A DNA stretch of 64,000 nt, from the NCBI GenBank assembly GCA_019448385.1, contig JAGTXO010000010.1:124001-188000 (forward strand), in the 5' to 3' direction. Under the pieces are notes generated by a model. It did no database searches, had not been told where the DNA came from, and was given only the letters and a program-made list of their open reading frames with translations. Positions 30,478 to 41,720 of the stretch are shown here, piece by piece. Position 1 is the first letter of the stretch. Each line of letters opens with the position of its first letter. The translations under genes and the position numbers were made by a program. Source of the stretch: Diacronema lutheri (taxonomy: Eukaryota; Haptophyta; Pavlovophyceae; Pavlovales; Pavlovaceae).

Positions 30478-30915
30478 CTGCCCGTTGGGTCTGAGTTCGC
30501 GGACGAAGGAATAGGAGAGACCCGCGCGCGAAAAAGCGAAAATGGCCGCGAGAGGTGCGCGCGCGCGTCGCGTCGGCCCCGCGGGAGGTGGCGCGGTGCG
30601 TGTCGCGCTATGCGTGTCGCCGCTGCGCGTGGGGGTTCCTGACATACCCGGGAACCCCGCTCTCATAACCGCGACACGTGCAGGCGGCGCGGCCGCAGCG
30701 CCGCGAGCGGCGTCATCATCGGCGTCGGTCGCGGGCACCGGCTCTCGGTCGAGGTCATGAAGATCATCCTGTGGCGGCTATTTTCTCGGCAGGAGCGCGG
30801 TGAGGATCGCGGATGACCTCCACACATCCACCGACACGCTCACGGAGTCGATCGTCCGCGCCACCATCGAGCGGTACGAGGCCACCGGCATCGTCGATTC
30901 CCAGCCGAACAAGCC
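30478..30915 (+). repeat. Left terminal inverted repeat
   Basis: Pairs with 32796-33233. It includes an internal hairpin with arms GGGGTTCC and GGAACCCC near 30630-30655 and the coding start of the transposase N-terminus. An 87-codon open frame pointing outwards is present in both arms and is probably not a gene. Confidence 0.9.
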
Positions 30916-31130
30916 GTGCGCGAAGCTCATGAGCGAGCTCGACCAGGAGCTGATGCTCGCGATCATGGCGGAGCAACCGTGACTTCACTTAAGCGAGATT
31001 GCGGCCGAGCTGCAGGCCGTCACGCTCAAGGCGTTCACGCGCGAGTACATTCACTACAACCTCTGCGCCGCCGGCCTCTCGCTCAAGAAGATGCAGCGCG
31101 TCCAAGCGGCCCGCGACGAAGAAGAACACC
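30757..31130 (+). pseudogene. Truncated IS630/Tc1-type transposase (N-terminal HTH only)
   Basis: Plus-strand reading shows VEVMKIILWRLFS, then in another frame GRSAVRIADDLHTSTDTLTE, RATIERYEATGIVDSQPNK and LMLAIMAEQP. A TGA stop follows, and the same frame continues LHLSEIAAELQ, then FTREYIHYNLCAAGLSLKKM and QRVQAARDEEE. These are the paired helix-turn-helix regions that precede the DDE domain in IS630/Tc1 transposases. At least one frameshift and one stop are present, and the catalytic domain is absent. The first helix-turn-helix part lies within the inverted repeat and so exists twice in opposite orientation. Confidence 0.7.
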
Positions 31131-31189
31131 TCGGGCATGCTGAGGAACAGCTGCGCGCGCTCGACGCTGCTGTTGATGTGCTCAGCAGC

Positions 31190-32580
31190 CTTGATTCACG
31201 CCTGCGCGGTCGCATCCCAGCCAACTTTGCACAACTCGAGCGCCTGCGCGACCTGCTGCGCGAGCGCCACGCTCTGAGCGGCCGGCATAGTGGGAGCAAT
31301 GGACTGCGGCGCCGGCACGGGCGCGGAGTAGGCATCGAACGCGCCGGCCCAGCCGCCCGACGCCACGAGGCCGCCGCCACCGACCTTGCCAGGGTGCTTG
31401 GGCGGGGGCGTCACCTCGACGACAAGGTAAAGAATGCAGATGTCCAAGTCCTGCTGCGCGCCGCTCGGCGCGTAAAACCTGCGCGCCACGTCGGCATCGT
31501 CGGTGATCAGCGTCAGGCGGACGAACACTGCGGGCGCGCCGACCTCTCGCTGATGCCGATCCGGTAGAGCCGAAGGGAGTGAGGCGGCTGCGGCAGGTTG
31601 CCGTGAGTCGAGTCGTGCGTCGAGCGTAGGAGCGCGGTGAGCACGTCGCGGCTCTCGACCAGCGCGTAAAAGCCGTCGGCTGCTTGTAGACCAACGAGAG
31701 CGCGTAGCGGCGCGGAAGCGCTTGCTTCGTCATCCTCACCGTCTTCGCCGGTCGAGCGCGATTAGCGGCGCGACGCGTCTCGCGCGCCGGGCCGGCGCGC
31801 CGACACATCGCTCGTCTCCGCCGTGCGCTCCTCAAGCTGCGCGGCTTTGATCTCCGCCGCCTTTGCGGCCGCCTCGTCCTTGTTGGCGCGCGTCTCAGCC
31901 GACCGGGCCTGCGCTTGCGCCTTCTCCCCGAGCGCAGGCGCAAAGTGCACCTTGTTCTCCTCTGCGTGCGCGCGGCCTCCGACTTGGCGAGCTCCGCGGC
32001 CTCCGCGCTATACTGAAGAGGAGCTTGGCCCTTTTTAAAGCTTGCACGCGAGTGATCGCATCGTTGTCCCCCGAGTTGGCGCCCAGCTTGACGCACAATG
32101 GCTCGCCCGGCTTGAGGGCATCAACGTAGAGGGCATCAACGTACGCGTCAAAGGACACGAGGTACACGCGCAGCGTCTCCAAAGGCTTCCCCTCCTCCTC
32201 GGAGTCGTCCGCCACGACTTGAGCGAATCCTGCGCGGGCACCGCCGCAAGCCCACGCGCCGGCTCGTGCTCGTCCGGCTCGTGCTCGTCCGGCTCGGCCG
32301 CCGGCAGCGCGCTCGAGCTACCGGCCTTCGCGCCGGCCCCGCCGCCGGCGAGGGCGCGCACTGGAGCCGCTTTCTCGGGCGGCTTCGTTGCGCCAGCGCT
32401 GGGCTTGCGAGACGAGCGCTGCGGCAGCGCGCCAATTGTTGTAGGCGAGTACATGGTAACCCTCGGCACGCGGGGTCGCGCGCCAGCCGGCGCCGAGGTC
32501 TCGCGCGCGCGATTGGCCTCGTCTTGGTCGGCCTTGCGCTTCGCTCGCGTCATCTTGTCGGCTATCGCCTTGTCCAACGG
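31190..32580 (-). pseudogene. Decayed gene of unknown function inside the transposon
   Basis: On the minus strand, protein-like segments occur in changing frames: TRAKRKADQDEANRARETSA and MYSPTTIGALPQRSSRKPSA, then ADDSEEEGKPLETLRVYLVS with KLGANSGDNDAITRVQA, then a Lys/Ala/Glu helix (ETRANKDEAAAKAAEIKAAQ), and finally FVRLTLITDDADVARRFYAP. At least three frame changes and one stop separate them. I do not recognise the family. It could be captured host sequence or an accessory ORF of the autonomous element. Confidence 0.5.
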
Positions 32581-32795
32581 ACCGGCGCGCGCGACCTTGA
32601 CGCGACCAACGCCAGCGCGCGCGCCGGCATCCGCGTCCAAGCGGAGGGCCGCGAGCGCGCCTGCGCCGGCCGGCGGGCCGGGCGCGGCGGATGTCGCAGC
32701 TGCGGCGGCGGGGTCCTGGCCATCTTGGGAACCCGGGGCCGGCACGGCGACACCGTCCGCGACGCCGCCGTCCGCTGCCGGCTCACCGAGCGTGT

Positions 32796-33233
32796 GGCTT
32801 GTTCGGCTGGGAATCGACGATGCCGGTGGCCTCGTACCGCTCGATGGTGGCGCGGACGATCGACTCCGTGAGCGTGTCGGTGGATATGTGGAGGTCATCC
32901 GCGATCCTCACCGCGCTCCTGCCGAGAAAATAGCCGCCACAGGATGATCTTCATGACCTCGACCGAGAGCCGGTGCCCGCGACCGACGCCGATGATGACG
33001 CCGCTCGCGGCGCTGCGGCCGCGCCGCCTGCACGTGTCGCGGTTATGAGAGCGGGGTTCCCGGGTATGTCAGGAACCCCCACGCGCAGCGGCGACACGCA
33101 TAGCGCGACACGCACCGCGCCACCTCCCGCGGGGCCGACGCGACGCGCGCGCGCACCTCTCGCGGCCATTTTCGCTTTTTCGCGCGCGGGTCTCTCCTAT
33201 TCCTTCGTCCGCGAACTCAGACCCAACGGGCAG
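32796..33233 (-). repeat. Right terminal inverted repeat
   Basis: Reverse complement of 30478-30915 apart from one visible mismatch. It ends 20 bp upstream of the SPT5 start codon. Confidence 0.9.
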
Positions 33234-33253
33234 TACGGACACAGCGAAGGGCG

Positions 33254-36200
33254 ATGTCGGACCGTGAGGAGGACGACGACGAGGACTTCGTGCCGGGGCA
33301 GGAGGAGGAGGGGGCAGAGGCGGAGAAGCCGGCGCGCAAGAAGCCGCGGCGGAGCCAGTTCATCGACGACGAGGCCGGCGTGGAGGAGGACGACGACGAC
33401 GAGGACGCCAACCGTGCGGACGGCGGCAGGGCGCGCGACCAGCAGAGGCGCGGCGGCCGCAGCCGCTTCATCGACGACGAGGTCGAGGTTGAGGACGAGG
33501 AGTCGGAAGAGGATGAGGAGGACGAGCCATCGGACGAGGAGCTTCCCCCCGACGAGGACGACGAAGTGCTCGATGCCGACCAGATCCGCCGGCAGAACGA
33601 GGAGCTCCGGCGCAAGCAGCGCGAGGAGGACCTCGCGAGGCTCGAGAAGGAGGTGAACGAGCGGTACGCGCCGGGCCGCGAGCGCGTGCGCTACCCGGCG
33701 GAGGACGCGGCGCGCGCACCGCGCGACGACATCCGCCGCCACGCCGAGCTGCCGGGCATGGCCGACCCACGGCTCTTCCTCCTGCGGTGCAAGCCCGGCC
33801 ATGAGCACGAGGTCGTCATATACCTGATGCAGAAGTGCGCCAACCACCGGCTTACGCCCGAAGCGCTCGCGATCACGAGCGCGGTCGCGACGGCGATCAA
33901 GGGGTACGTGTACATCGAGGCGTACAAAGAGGCCCACGTCCGCGCCGCCATACAGCAGATTCGAAATCTCTTCGCGTCGTCGCTCAAGCTCGTGCCGCTC
34001 GGCGAGATGACCGAGGTTCTGCGCATGCCCTCAAAAGCCGAGCGGGCCGATGCGCGGCTGCAGGTGCGCGCGCCGCGCCCGCTCGGCGCGCGCGCGCTCG
34101 CGCTCGCGCCGCGCGCCCGCCTCGCCTGCTGACCGCGCGCACGCCGCGCCGCGCCGCGCCGCGCCGCGCCGCGCCGCGCCGCGCCGCGCCGCGCCGCGCT
34201 GCGCCACGGCCGGCAGGTCGGCTCATGGGTGCGGCTCAAACGGCCGGCAGAGTACAAGGGTGATTTGGCGTCGGTGCTGTCGGTGGACGACGTGCAGGCG
34301 ACGGGCGAGATCACCGTCCGCGTCATCCCCCGCCTCGACTACACGGCGCTCGCGCGCGACCCGGCAGACGAGGGCGCGCGCAAGCGCTCCGGAGGCGCGC
34401 GGCCGGCCGCGCGCCTCTTCTCATTCGCCGAGGCGCAAAACGCGGGCTTCGAGCCGTACACGCTCGAGCGCGGCGCCAAGCACAATGTGTACGCGCTCGA
34501 GCGGCCGCGTGACTACGCGTCGATGCGATTTGAGGATGGCTTCCTCATACGGACTATGAAGATTGCGCAGGTCGCAACGGACGCCTCTCCGACGGCGGAC
34601 GAAGTGGAGGTCTTCCGCTCGATGCTCGCGTCGGTGGGCAAGGCGGACGAGTCCGCGGCGCTGCTGCAGGGCATGGAGCGCGCCGTGCGCTCGGCCGTGC
34701 AGCACGCCTTTGCGCCGGGCGACACGGTGCGCGTCATCGAGGGCGACCTCACAAACCTCACGTGTACCGTCGTGCGAGTACACGCGGACGGCGCGCTGAC
34801 GTGCCTGCCGCACCATGACGCGCTCACCGCCGAGGTCGAGCTCAAGGCGTCGCAGGTCGTGAAGCACTTCCGGATGGGCGACCACTGCCAGGTGCTGCGC
34901 GGCGCGCATGCGGGCGAGTCTGGTCTTATCGTCGGCGTGAGCGGCGACAGCGTCTCGCTCTTCTCCGACCTGTCCAAGGTGGAGATCGCGGTGCGCGCGG
35001 CTGATCTGACCGAGGCCGCGGAGGTGAGCGCCGGCCGCGAGACCCTCGGCGCGTACGCGCTTTACGACCTCGTCTCGCTCGACGTGAGCTCAGTCGGCGT
35101 CATTGTCAAAGTGGAGCACTCCTCTTTCAAAGTGCTTGGCACGAACGGCATCGTGCGAACGGTGCCGCTCGCGGAGGTGGGGCACAAGCGCGCCTCGCGC
35201 GGCGCGATCGCGCTCGACTCGCGCTCGGCGTCTGTTTCGGTCGGCGATGTGCTGGGCGTCGATGACGGGCGGCAGGGCGTCGTGAAGCACCTCTTCAAGT
35301 CCTTCGTCTTCCTCCACTCGCGCGAGGCGAGCGAGAACGCGGGCGTCTTCGTCGTGCGCGCACGGCAGACGACGCTTGTCAACGGCGCGGGCGCGCGCGC
35401 GCCCGCGTACCAGGGGCAAGGCTACGGCGTCGACGCGGGTGACGTGCGCGGGGGCGTCTTCCAGCCAATGTCGCCCTCGCGCAACAATGCGAACCCCGGC
35501 TGGGGTGGCGAGCGCGGCGGGCGCGGCGGCGGGCGCGGCGGCGGGTTTGGCGCGCGCGGGCGCGGTCGATCGGATGACCTGCAGAATGCCTACGTGCGCA
35601 TCACCGCCGGGCCGTACAAGGGCCTCTACGCGAGCGTGAAGGCGACGACCGACGGCGTGGCGCGCGTCGAGCTCACGGCCAAGTCCAAGGTCGTCACCGT
35701 CGACAAGTCGAAGCTCGTGATTGTCGACCGCGCGGGCGAGGCGGGCTTGGGTGGCGGTGGCCTCGGCGCCGGCGGAGGCCTTGGCGGTGGCCTCGGCGGC
35801 GGGCCGATGGGCGGCGCGGGCCTCGGCCTGCCCACGCCGCTGCGCGACGATGGCTTCCGTACGCCGATGCGCGACTTTGCCTACCCGTCGACGCCTATGC
35901 GTGACGGCAGCGTACCGATGACGCCAATGCGTGACGGCGAGCTGAGCGGCGCCGACCCGACTCGCACGCCCTCACGTGTTGACCCGTGGGACCCGACGAA
36001 GACGCCGATGCACGACCCGTGGTCCGCATCAGCAAACCGGACGCCGTCGCATTCCGTCGCGGCGTGGGAGCATTCTTCGGACCTCGGCTCGCACTCCAAC
36101 GCCCAGACGGACGACTTTGCGCCCTTGCACCAGGCGCCGCAGTGGCCGCCGCCACGCCCCGCGTGCGCGCCGCCCGCCGCCGCGGCAGCGTTGCGCGTCA

Positions 36201-36428
36201 CGCGCGCCGCGTCACGCGCGTCACGCGCGTCACGCGCGTCACGCGCGTCACGCGCGTCACACGCGCCGCGCCGCCGCCCCGCGCGCGCCGCGCCGCCGCC
36301 TCACGCGCGCCGCGCCGCCGCGCAGCGAGCCGCCCGTGCCCAGCCAACCGGCCAGCGTGCACGCGGCGCACAATGCGTGGGATTTGGACGCGCACGCGCG
36401 CGGCGGCTGGGACCCGATCGGCCGGCGC

Positions 36429-36459
<31 letters not shown>

Positions 36460-37269
36460 ACGGGGTGCGCGCGCGCCGCGCGCCGCGCGCCGCCCGCCGC
36501 GCGCCACCGCAGCCGTCACGCTTCGCGCGCCGTGACCGCCACGCCTCGCCTCGCGCGCCGCCCGGGCCCTCAGCGCCGCCCGGACCCCCAGCGCCGCCCG
36601 GACCCCCAGCGCCGCCCGGACCCCCAGCGCCGCCCGGACCCCCAGCGCCGCCCGGACCCTCAGCGCGACGCGAGCGCGCGCGCGCGCTCCGCCGCTCCTC
36701 CCGCCGCGCGCGCTCGCTCGCGCACGCAGGGCTTTGGTGGCAGGGGCGGTGTCGACTCACTTGGCAACGAGCATTTCAGTGCTCAGATGGGCGGATCGGG
36801 GCCGATTGGTATGGGCGCGCCGAGCCCGATGCACGCGGGCGCGGTGCCATCGTGGCAGGGGCAGGGCATGGCTCCGGGCGCCATGCTTCTTCCGCCGGGC
36901 GGAGGCGGCGGTGCAGGCGACAGCGAGCAGCTCGGCGCGCTCCCCGCTGAGATTGAGGTTCGTGTGGTGCACGGGCCGCACGCGGGCAAGACTGGCAAAA
37001 TCACGCAAGTGCGCGCCGGCGGCGACGTGTACGTCGTCGTGCTTATGACGGGCGGAGGTGTGCAGGTCGTCGAGCTCGGCCGTCGCGACCTTGAAGTCTC
37101 GACGCCCGGCAAGCGCGACTCCATCGTGATTATACATGGCGACCTCGCGAACAACACGGGCACGCTGATCGGCGTCGACGGCACCGACGGCATCGTCAAG
37201 ATGGACACGGCGAACGGCGACATCAAGATCGTGGAGTTGCGCTCGTGCGCCAAGCTCGTGAGCCGCTAG
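33254..37269 (+). CDS. SPT5: Transcription elongation factor Spt5 (DSIF large subunit)
   Basis: Four exons: 33254-34063, 34217-36162, 36326-36464 and 36730-37269, phases 0, 2 and 0, ~1144 residues. The N-terminus is acidic, then the NGN domain (DPRLFLLRCKPGHEHEVVIY to IKGYVYIEAYKEAHVRAAI), as in Spt5. KOW domains follow: VGSWVRLKRPAEYKGDLASV, FAPGDTVRVIEGDLTNLTCT, FRMGDHCQVLRGAHAGESGL and the later YVRITAGPYKGLYASVKATT. After a Gly/Arg patch come C-terminal repeats of the TPMRDG type (TPLRDDGFRTPMRDF, TPMRDGSVPMTPMRDG), which Cdk9-type kinases phosphorylate in other species. The last exon is a terminal KOW-like domain. Spt5 binds Spt4 and clamps RNA polymerase II. Intron 1 is a GCCGC array and intron 3 contains 18-bp repeats. 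Confidence 0.95.
36563..36664. repeat. 18-bp tandem repeat in SPT5 intron 3
   Basis: About six copies of AGCGCCGCCCGGACCCCC lie within intron 36465-36729. Translated it would give PPGPPAPPG-like collagenous frames, which are not used in this model. Confidence 0.8.
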
Positions 37270-37364
37270 GTGAGAAGAGGGAAGAGTTTTTTTCGGGTAG
37301 CCACTCAAAAGTTGGAAGGGAACGGGCCATACGACTTCACTCATCTGTGGGTCTCGGCGCGCGC

Positions 37365-39504
37365 TCACACGGCCGCCATCGCTCGACGGATCCTGCCTGC
37401 GGCCGCATCAGCGTGCATGCCCGTGGCCGCGCTCGCGAGCAGCTGCCGAGCCGCGAGCTGACCTGAAGAAAACCGCCCGTCGCCATCGTCGTGCGCGTCC
37501 GCCGCTGCGTGCGCGTGCGGATGCATGTACGCGTGCCAGAGGCGCTGCTCACCGTGCTTCGCCTCGAGCTGCGCGCCCTGCGCCTGCGCGCCCTGCGCCT
37601 GCACGCCCTGCGGCTGCGCGCCCTGCGCCGGCGCAAATCCCGTGCCATGCGCAAATATGCCACACCCAAAGTGGCGCATGGCAGCCTCGTGCCACGATGG
37701 CGTCGCATCGGCGCCGCAGCTGGCGCCGTTGGCGTCTGCCCTGCCAGCCACGTGCGCTACGCCGGCGCCGCTGCCGGCGCCCGCCACACCGCCGTCGCGC
37801 GCGCCGCCACCGCCACCGCAGCTCGCAGCAGCAGCAGCTGCGGCACTGGCGGCACTGGTGGCGCGCAGGTCGGTAGCGCCCCTCAGCGGGTCCGGTGTGT
37901 CTGTGCGAGCGCATCGGACTTTGGGAGGCAGGCCTTGTTGATGATGCAGATGTGGTGTGGCTCGGCTCGGCTCGGCGAAGGCATGACGCTCCGCCTCGAG
38001 ACTCTCGACGCGGGCGAGCAGCGAGCGGACGGCCGCGCGGTCGTCGTCGGCGCGTGCGAGCGCCGCGCGCAGTTCGGACACTTCGGCGCGCACCGCGCCG
38101 AGAGCACCGTGCAGCGCGCGCAGCTCCTCCACGCTTGCGTCGCCCAGCGCACCGCCGCCCACGCCACCCCGACGCGCATCGCCGACGTGGCCGGGCGATG
38201 GAGGCGCGCGCGCGCTGCACGCATAGCTTCCGGCGAAGGGGCCGCACGTGGCTGGCGCGGGGCCGTCCTGCGCGTGCGCACTCAGTCGCGAGGCGGGCGG
38301 GCCAGCAGGTGGGGCGTCGTGCGCGCGCGAGAACGCCGCGCTCACAGCCGCACCGGCAGACTGCGGCGTGGCGCTCGGCCGTGCGGTCGGAGGCTGCAGG
38401 CCACGCAACGACCAGCCGGCTGAGCGCGCGGCGTGCACGTCGGCGGCCGCGCGCTCTGCCGGCGCGAGCGACTCGTCGACGTGCGCTGCACGGGCGTGCA
38501 CTCCGAGTGTCCGGGAGTCCGGCGGTGCGCGCGGCGGGAATGGCGCCGCGCCCCATCCGCCGGAAGGCGTGTGCGCGACGGTGCAGTCGGCGGTGACAGC
38601 GGCGGTACCAGCGCACGACAGCCAGCCGCTCTCAGCGCGCGCGCCGCCCGTCGTCGTCGGCCGCTCCCACTCGCCGCCGTAATATCCCGGTCCCACGTAA
38701 TATCCCGCGCCGATCGACTCGCGCGCGCTCTCGCGCAGGCCGACGAGCACTCGGCCTTCGGTCCACCCGCGCCCGTGCGCGCGTGGCGGCACGGGCGCGG
38801 CGTCGTAGGCAAAGCGGAGCGGCGACGGCGCGGGCGACGGCGCGGGCGACGGCAACGCGCCGTCTGGCGCGCGCGCGCCGCTCAGCTCGCGCTCGGGGTG
38901 CACGGAGCCCATGAGCTGGCGAAGCGGGACGAGCGCCTCGACTGGCGGGTAGCTCGTGAACGGGTCGACGAGCTTGCGCGCGCGCAGCGCATTGTACAGC
39001 AGGCCAGAGTAGCCATTGCCTGAGAGTGGCGCGCGGCGGGCAAAGCGCGGCGCACAGCGAATACAGCACGCGGCGCGCGGCAAGTTGCAGTACGTGGCAG
39101 AATGCGCGGCTGCGCGCGAGGTATCGCGCGGCGCGCGCGCAAATGGCGCGCCCGTCCTGCCCGCGCGCGGGCACGGCGCGTTCCGAGCGCGCGCGCGCGC
39201 GTACGGATCATGCACGACTCCGCATGTGCTGGGCCCGAGGGCATCGCGCGCAGCTTTGCGACCCACTGCTCGACGCGTAGCTGCTCCGGCTGCGGGGCGC
39301 GCGCGTGGCCGCGTCGAGGGCGGTTGGCCGCAAGCCGAGCAGAGGCGCACACAGGACGCACCGCGGCGGCCCAAGCGTACGCGTCAGACCTTATTACGAG
39401 GGAGCTCGCGCGCGCTCGCGCGCGCGCGCGCAAGCGCGCACGATGCTCAGCGCCTTGAACGCGCGCTCGACCTCGGCGATGTGCTCGTGGAAGACGAGAT
39501 CCAT
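37365..39504 (-). CDS. DUF4485-domain (CEP112-like) protein
   Basis: Three exons: 39504-39442, 39289-39205 and 39019-37365, phases 0 and 1, ~600 residues. Splicing assembles MDLVFHEHIAEVERAFKALS, then PEQLRVEQWVAKLRAMPSGP, then IRNGYSGLLYNALRARKLVD and PFTSYPPVEALVPLRQL. This matches the DUF4485 pattern (acidic start, RQR-W-KKL, RN-Y-LL-L, PF, PL-PL) found at the N-terminus of the centrosomal protein CEP112 and relatives. The remaining ~490 residues are low complexity with Tyr-Gly patches (GYYVGPGYYGGEW), a short coiled coil (EELRALHGALGAVRAEVSEL) and Gln-Gly-Ala repeats. A centriolar or flagellar role is likely by family and fits the neighbouring axonemal genes. Confidence 0.7.
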
Positions 39505-39574
39505 CGTGGCAGCTTTTTGAATTCTCACGTCCTCTCGTGACGTTGCACGTGCGCAACGTCGAAAGTGAACGGCC
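39505..39574. promoter_or_regulatory. 70-bp divergent spacer
   Basis: Lies between the DUF4485 gene and the 2702-residue gene. It contains TTTTTGAATTCTCACG, one of the few AT-richer strings in the area. Confidence 0.45.
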
Positions 39575-41675
39575 ATGCTCGCGTGGCCCGACGCGCGCGC
39601 GGAGGTGCTCGACGTGCTGCGCGCGCGCAGGCGCGAGGCGCGGCACGCGGCGCTTCGCATTGCCGCGCGTGCCGGCCGCGAGCAGATGCCCGCGTCGCTC
39701 GCCGTGCTCGCCGCGCTCGAGCGCGTGGCGACGGACGCGGAGCTGCGGATCGCGCGGCTGCGCGGCGGGACGGCCGAGCTGCGCGTGGAGGACGTGCGGC
39801 TTGCGCTGCGAGAGCGCACGCTGCGCGACGACGTGTGCGCTGCCGGCTCTGAGCTACGCGAGCGCGTGCGCCGCCTGCCGCTCTCGCACCGCTTCTCGCT
39901 GCTGCGCGAGGCGACCGTGCGCGACGCGGCGGCCGCCGCTGCCAAGGCGGACGCGCTCACAGCGGACGTGGCGGCCTTCGACGCGGCGGGACTGGCGCTG
40001 CCGGCCGATGGCGTGCCGGACCTGCTCCCTCCGCCCTCGCTCGCCGAGCTCGCCGAGCTGCGCATCGCGCACGGAGGCGCGGCCGGCGGCTCGTTAACCG
40101 GTGGCGGCAGCGGCGGCAGCGCGGTGGGCGACGGCGCGCCGGGCTCGCCGCGCGCGCCCACGCCGGCGGGCGGGCGCGGCGGGCGCGGCGGCGCAGGCGC
40201 GCGAATGGATTTCGCCGAGCTCCTCGCGCAGCGCACGCGCGCGCGCGCCGCGGCGCTCGCGCGCGCGCGCGACTCGTCGCCATGGCTGCCTCTCGCCGTG
40301 GAGCGGCCTCGCGGGTCCGGATGGAGTTCCGGATGGGATTCGTCCGGACTGAGTTGGCATTCGTGGGCGCCGCCGGCGGGCGCGTCGGAGGGCGACGAGC
40401 TCGCAGGCGCCATGCTCGCATCGCCGCCCGCGTCGCCGCACGTCCACGCCGCACAGGCGCGCAGCGGCGGCGGCGGCGGCGGCGCGGACGGCGGCGCAGA
40501 CGGCGGCGCGGGCGGCGTCGGCGGCGCCGTTGACTCGGGCGCGGCGCTCAGTCAGAGCTTTCCCGCGTACATCGCGTGCGCGCTCGCGCTCACGGATGGC
40601 GACGCGGGCCGCGTCGAGCAGCAGCTCCACCACCTTGCCCGCCAGCATGAGCGCCACAACGTCGAGGCCCGCGAAGCCGCCGCCGCGCGCGCGCGCGCGG
40701 CGCGAGGCGGCGCGCGCGCCGCGGGCGCGCGCGCGCCCGAGCCCGAGGCCGTGCGCGCGCAGGCGCACGGCGGGCCGAGCGAGCTGGGCGCGCGCGCCGG
40801 CGCGGGCGCGCGCGCGCGCTTGGGCGGCTCCGCCGCGCGCCAGCCGCTCGCCGAGCGCGCGTTGTGCGAGCTCGCGGAACTTCTCCACCTCGGCGCTGCC
40901 GACGCGCTCCTCAACCTGCTTGCCGCGTGCAACGCGCTGCGCCACTTTCAAAAGGAGCTCGCCCTCGATCAGGCCGGCGCGCGCGCGCGCGCGCGCGCGC
41001 CCGGCGCGGCGGTCGCCGCGGAGGCGGCGGCAGCGATGGCGGCCGCGGACGACGCGCTGAGCGCGCGCGCGCGCGCGCGGCGCGGCGGCGCGCGCGGCAG
41101 CCTCGCGGCGCAGTTGGGAATCACCGGCTTGTTTGGCTCGACGGATGTGGGCGACGACGACGATGGCGACGGCGGCGGTGGGGCGGGCAGAGCGGGCGGC
41201 GCCGGCGGCGCGGCCGGCGGCGGCGGTGCGCGCGCGGGCGTGGGCGCGGACGCGGCCACCGCCGCGCGCGAGCTCGCCGCCGCCGACTCGTCCGCGCACG
41301 AGGACGAGGACGACCGCGCCGACTCGGACGGCGAGGCGGTGCCCGCCGAGGAGGAGCGGGCGGCGGACGCGGTCGCGCGGCGCGCGGAAGCCGCGCTCGC
41401 GCGCGCGGTTGCGGCGCGCGCGGCCGCGGTGCCGAGCGGAGCGCCCGACGGCGACGACGAGCGGGCGGCGGCGCTGGCCGCGCGGCGCGCGCACGCGCGC
41501 ATGTGCGTAGCGCGGTGCCCCGCGCTACCCGCGCCGCTGCCCGGCTGCGCGGCGCTGTGGCCGCCGCCTGACGACGTGCGCGCGTCCGCGCACGGTGACA
41601 CCGCTGCGCTCGCCGCCGCCATCGCCGCGATGCTGCCCGATCGCCTCGCACGCGCGCCGGCCGGCGGCTATGCGA

Positions 41676-41720
<45 letters not shown>

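Larger units (their letters stand above)
30478..33233. mobile_element. Tc1/mariner-type DNA transposon with ~438-bp inverted repeats, non-autonomous
   Basis: The element is 2756 bp. Its ends CTGCCCGTTGGGTCTGAG and the reverse complement are flanked on both sides by TA (30476-30477 and 33234-33235), the target duplication of Tc1/mariner elements. The inverted repeats extend inwards ~438 bp with only one mismatch seen (near 30831). Helix-turn-helix transposase sequence of IS630/Tc1 type starts in the left arm, but no DDE catalytic domain is seen. The interior carries remnants of another gene on the minus strand. The near-identity of the arms suggests recent insertion or arm conversion. Superfamily is inferred from the TA duplication and the N-terminal sequence. 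Confidence 0.85.

Noticed and set aside
30475-30738. 87-codon frame facing outward in the left transposon arm, with an identical partner in the right arm
   Set aside because: It is the same inverted-repeat DNA read outwards; no domain, and it runs over the insertion boundary.
34064-34216. GCCGC array near SPT5, considered as coding
   Set aside because: It lies between GT and AG borders and the frame has a stop; splicing rebuilds a KOW domain.
36465-36729. Collagen-like PPGPPAPPG frame
   Set aside because: Sits in an intron of SPT5 and is only one of several open readings of an 18-bp repeat.
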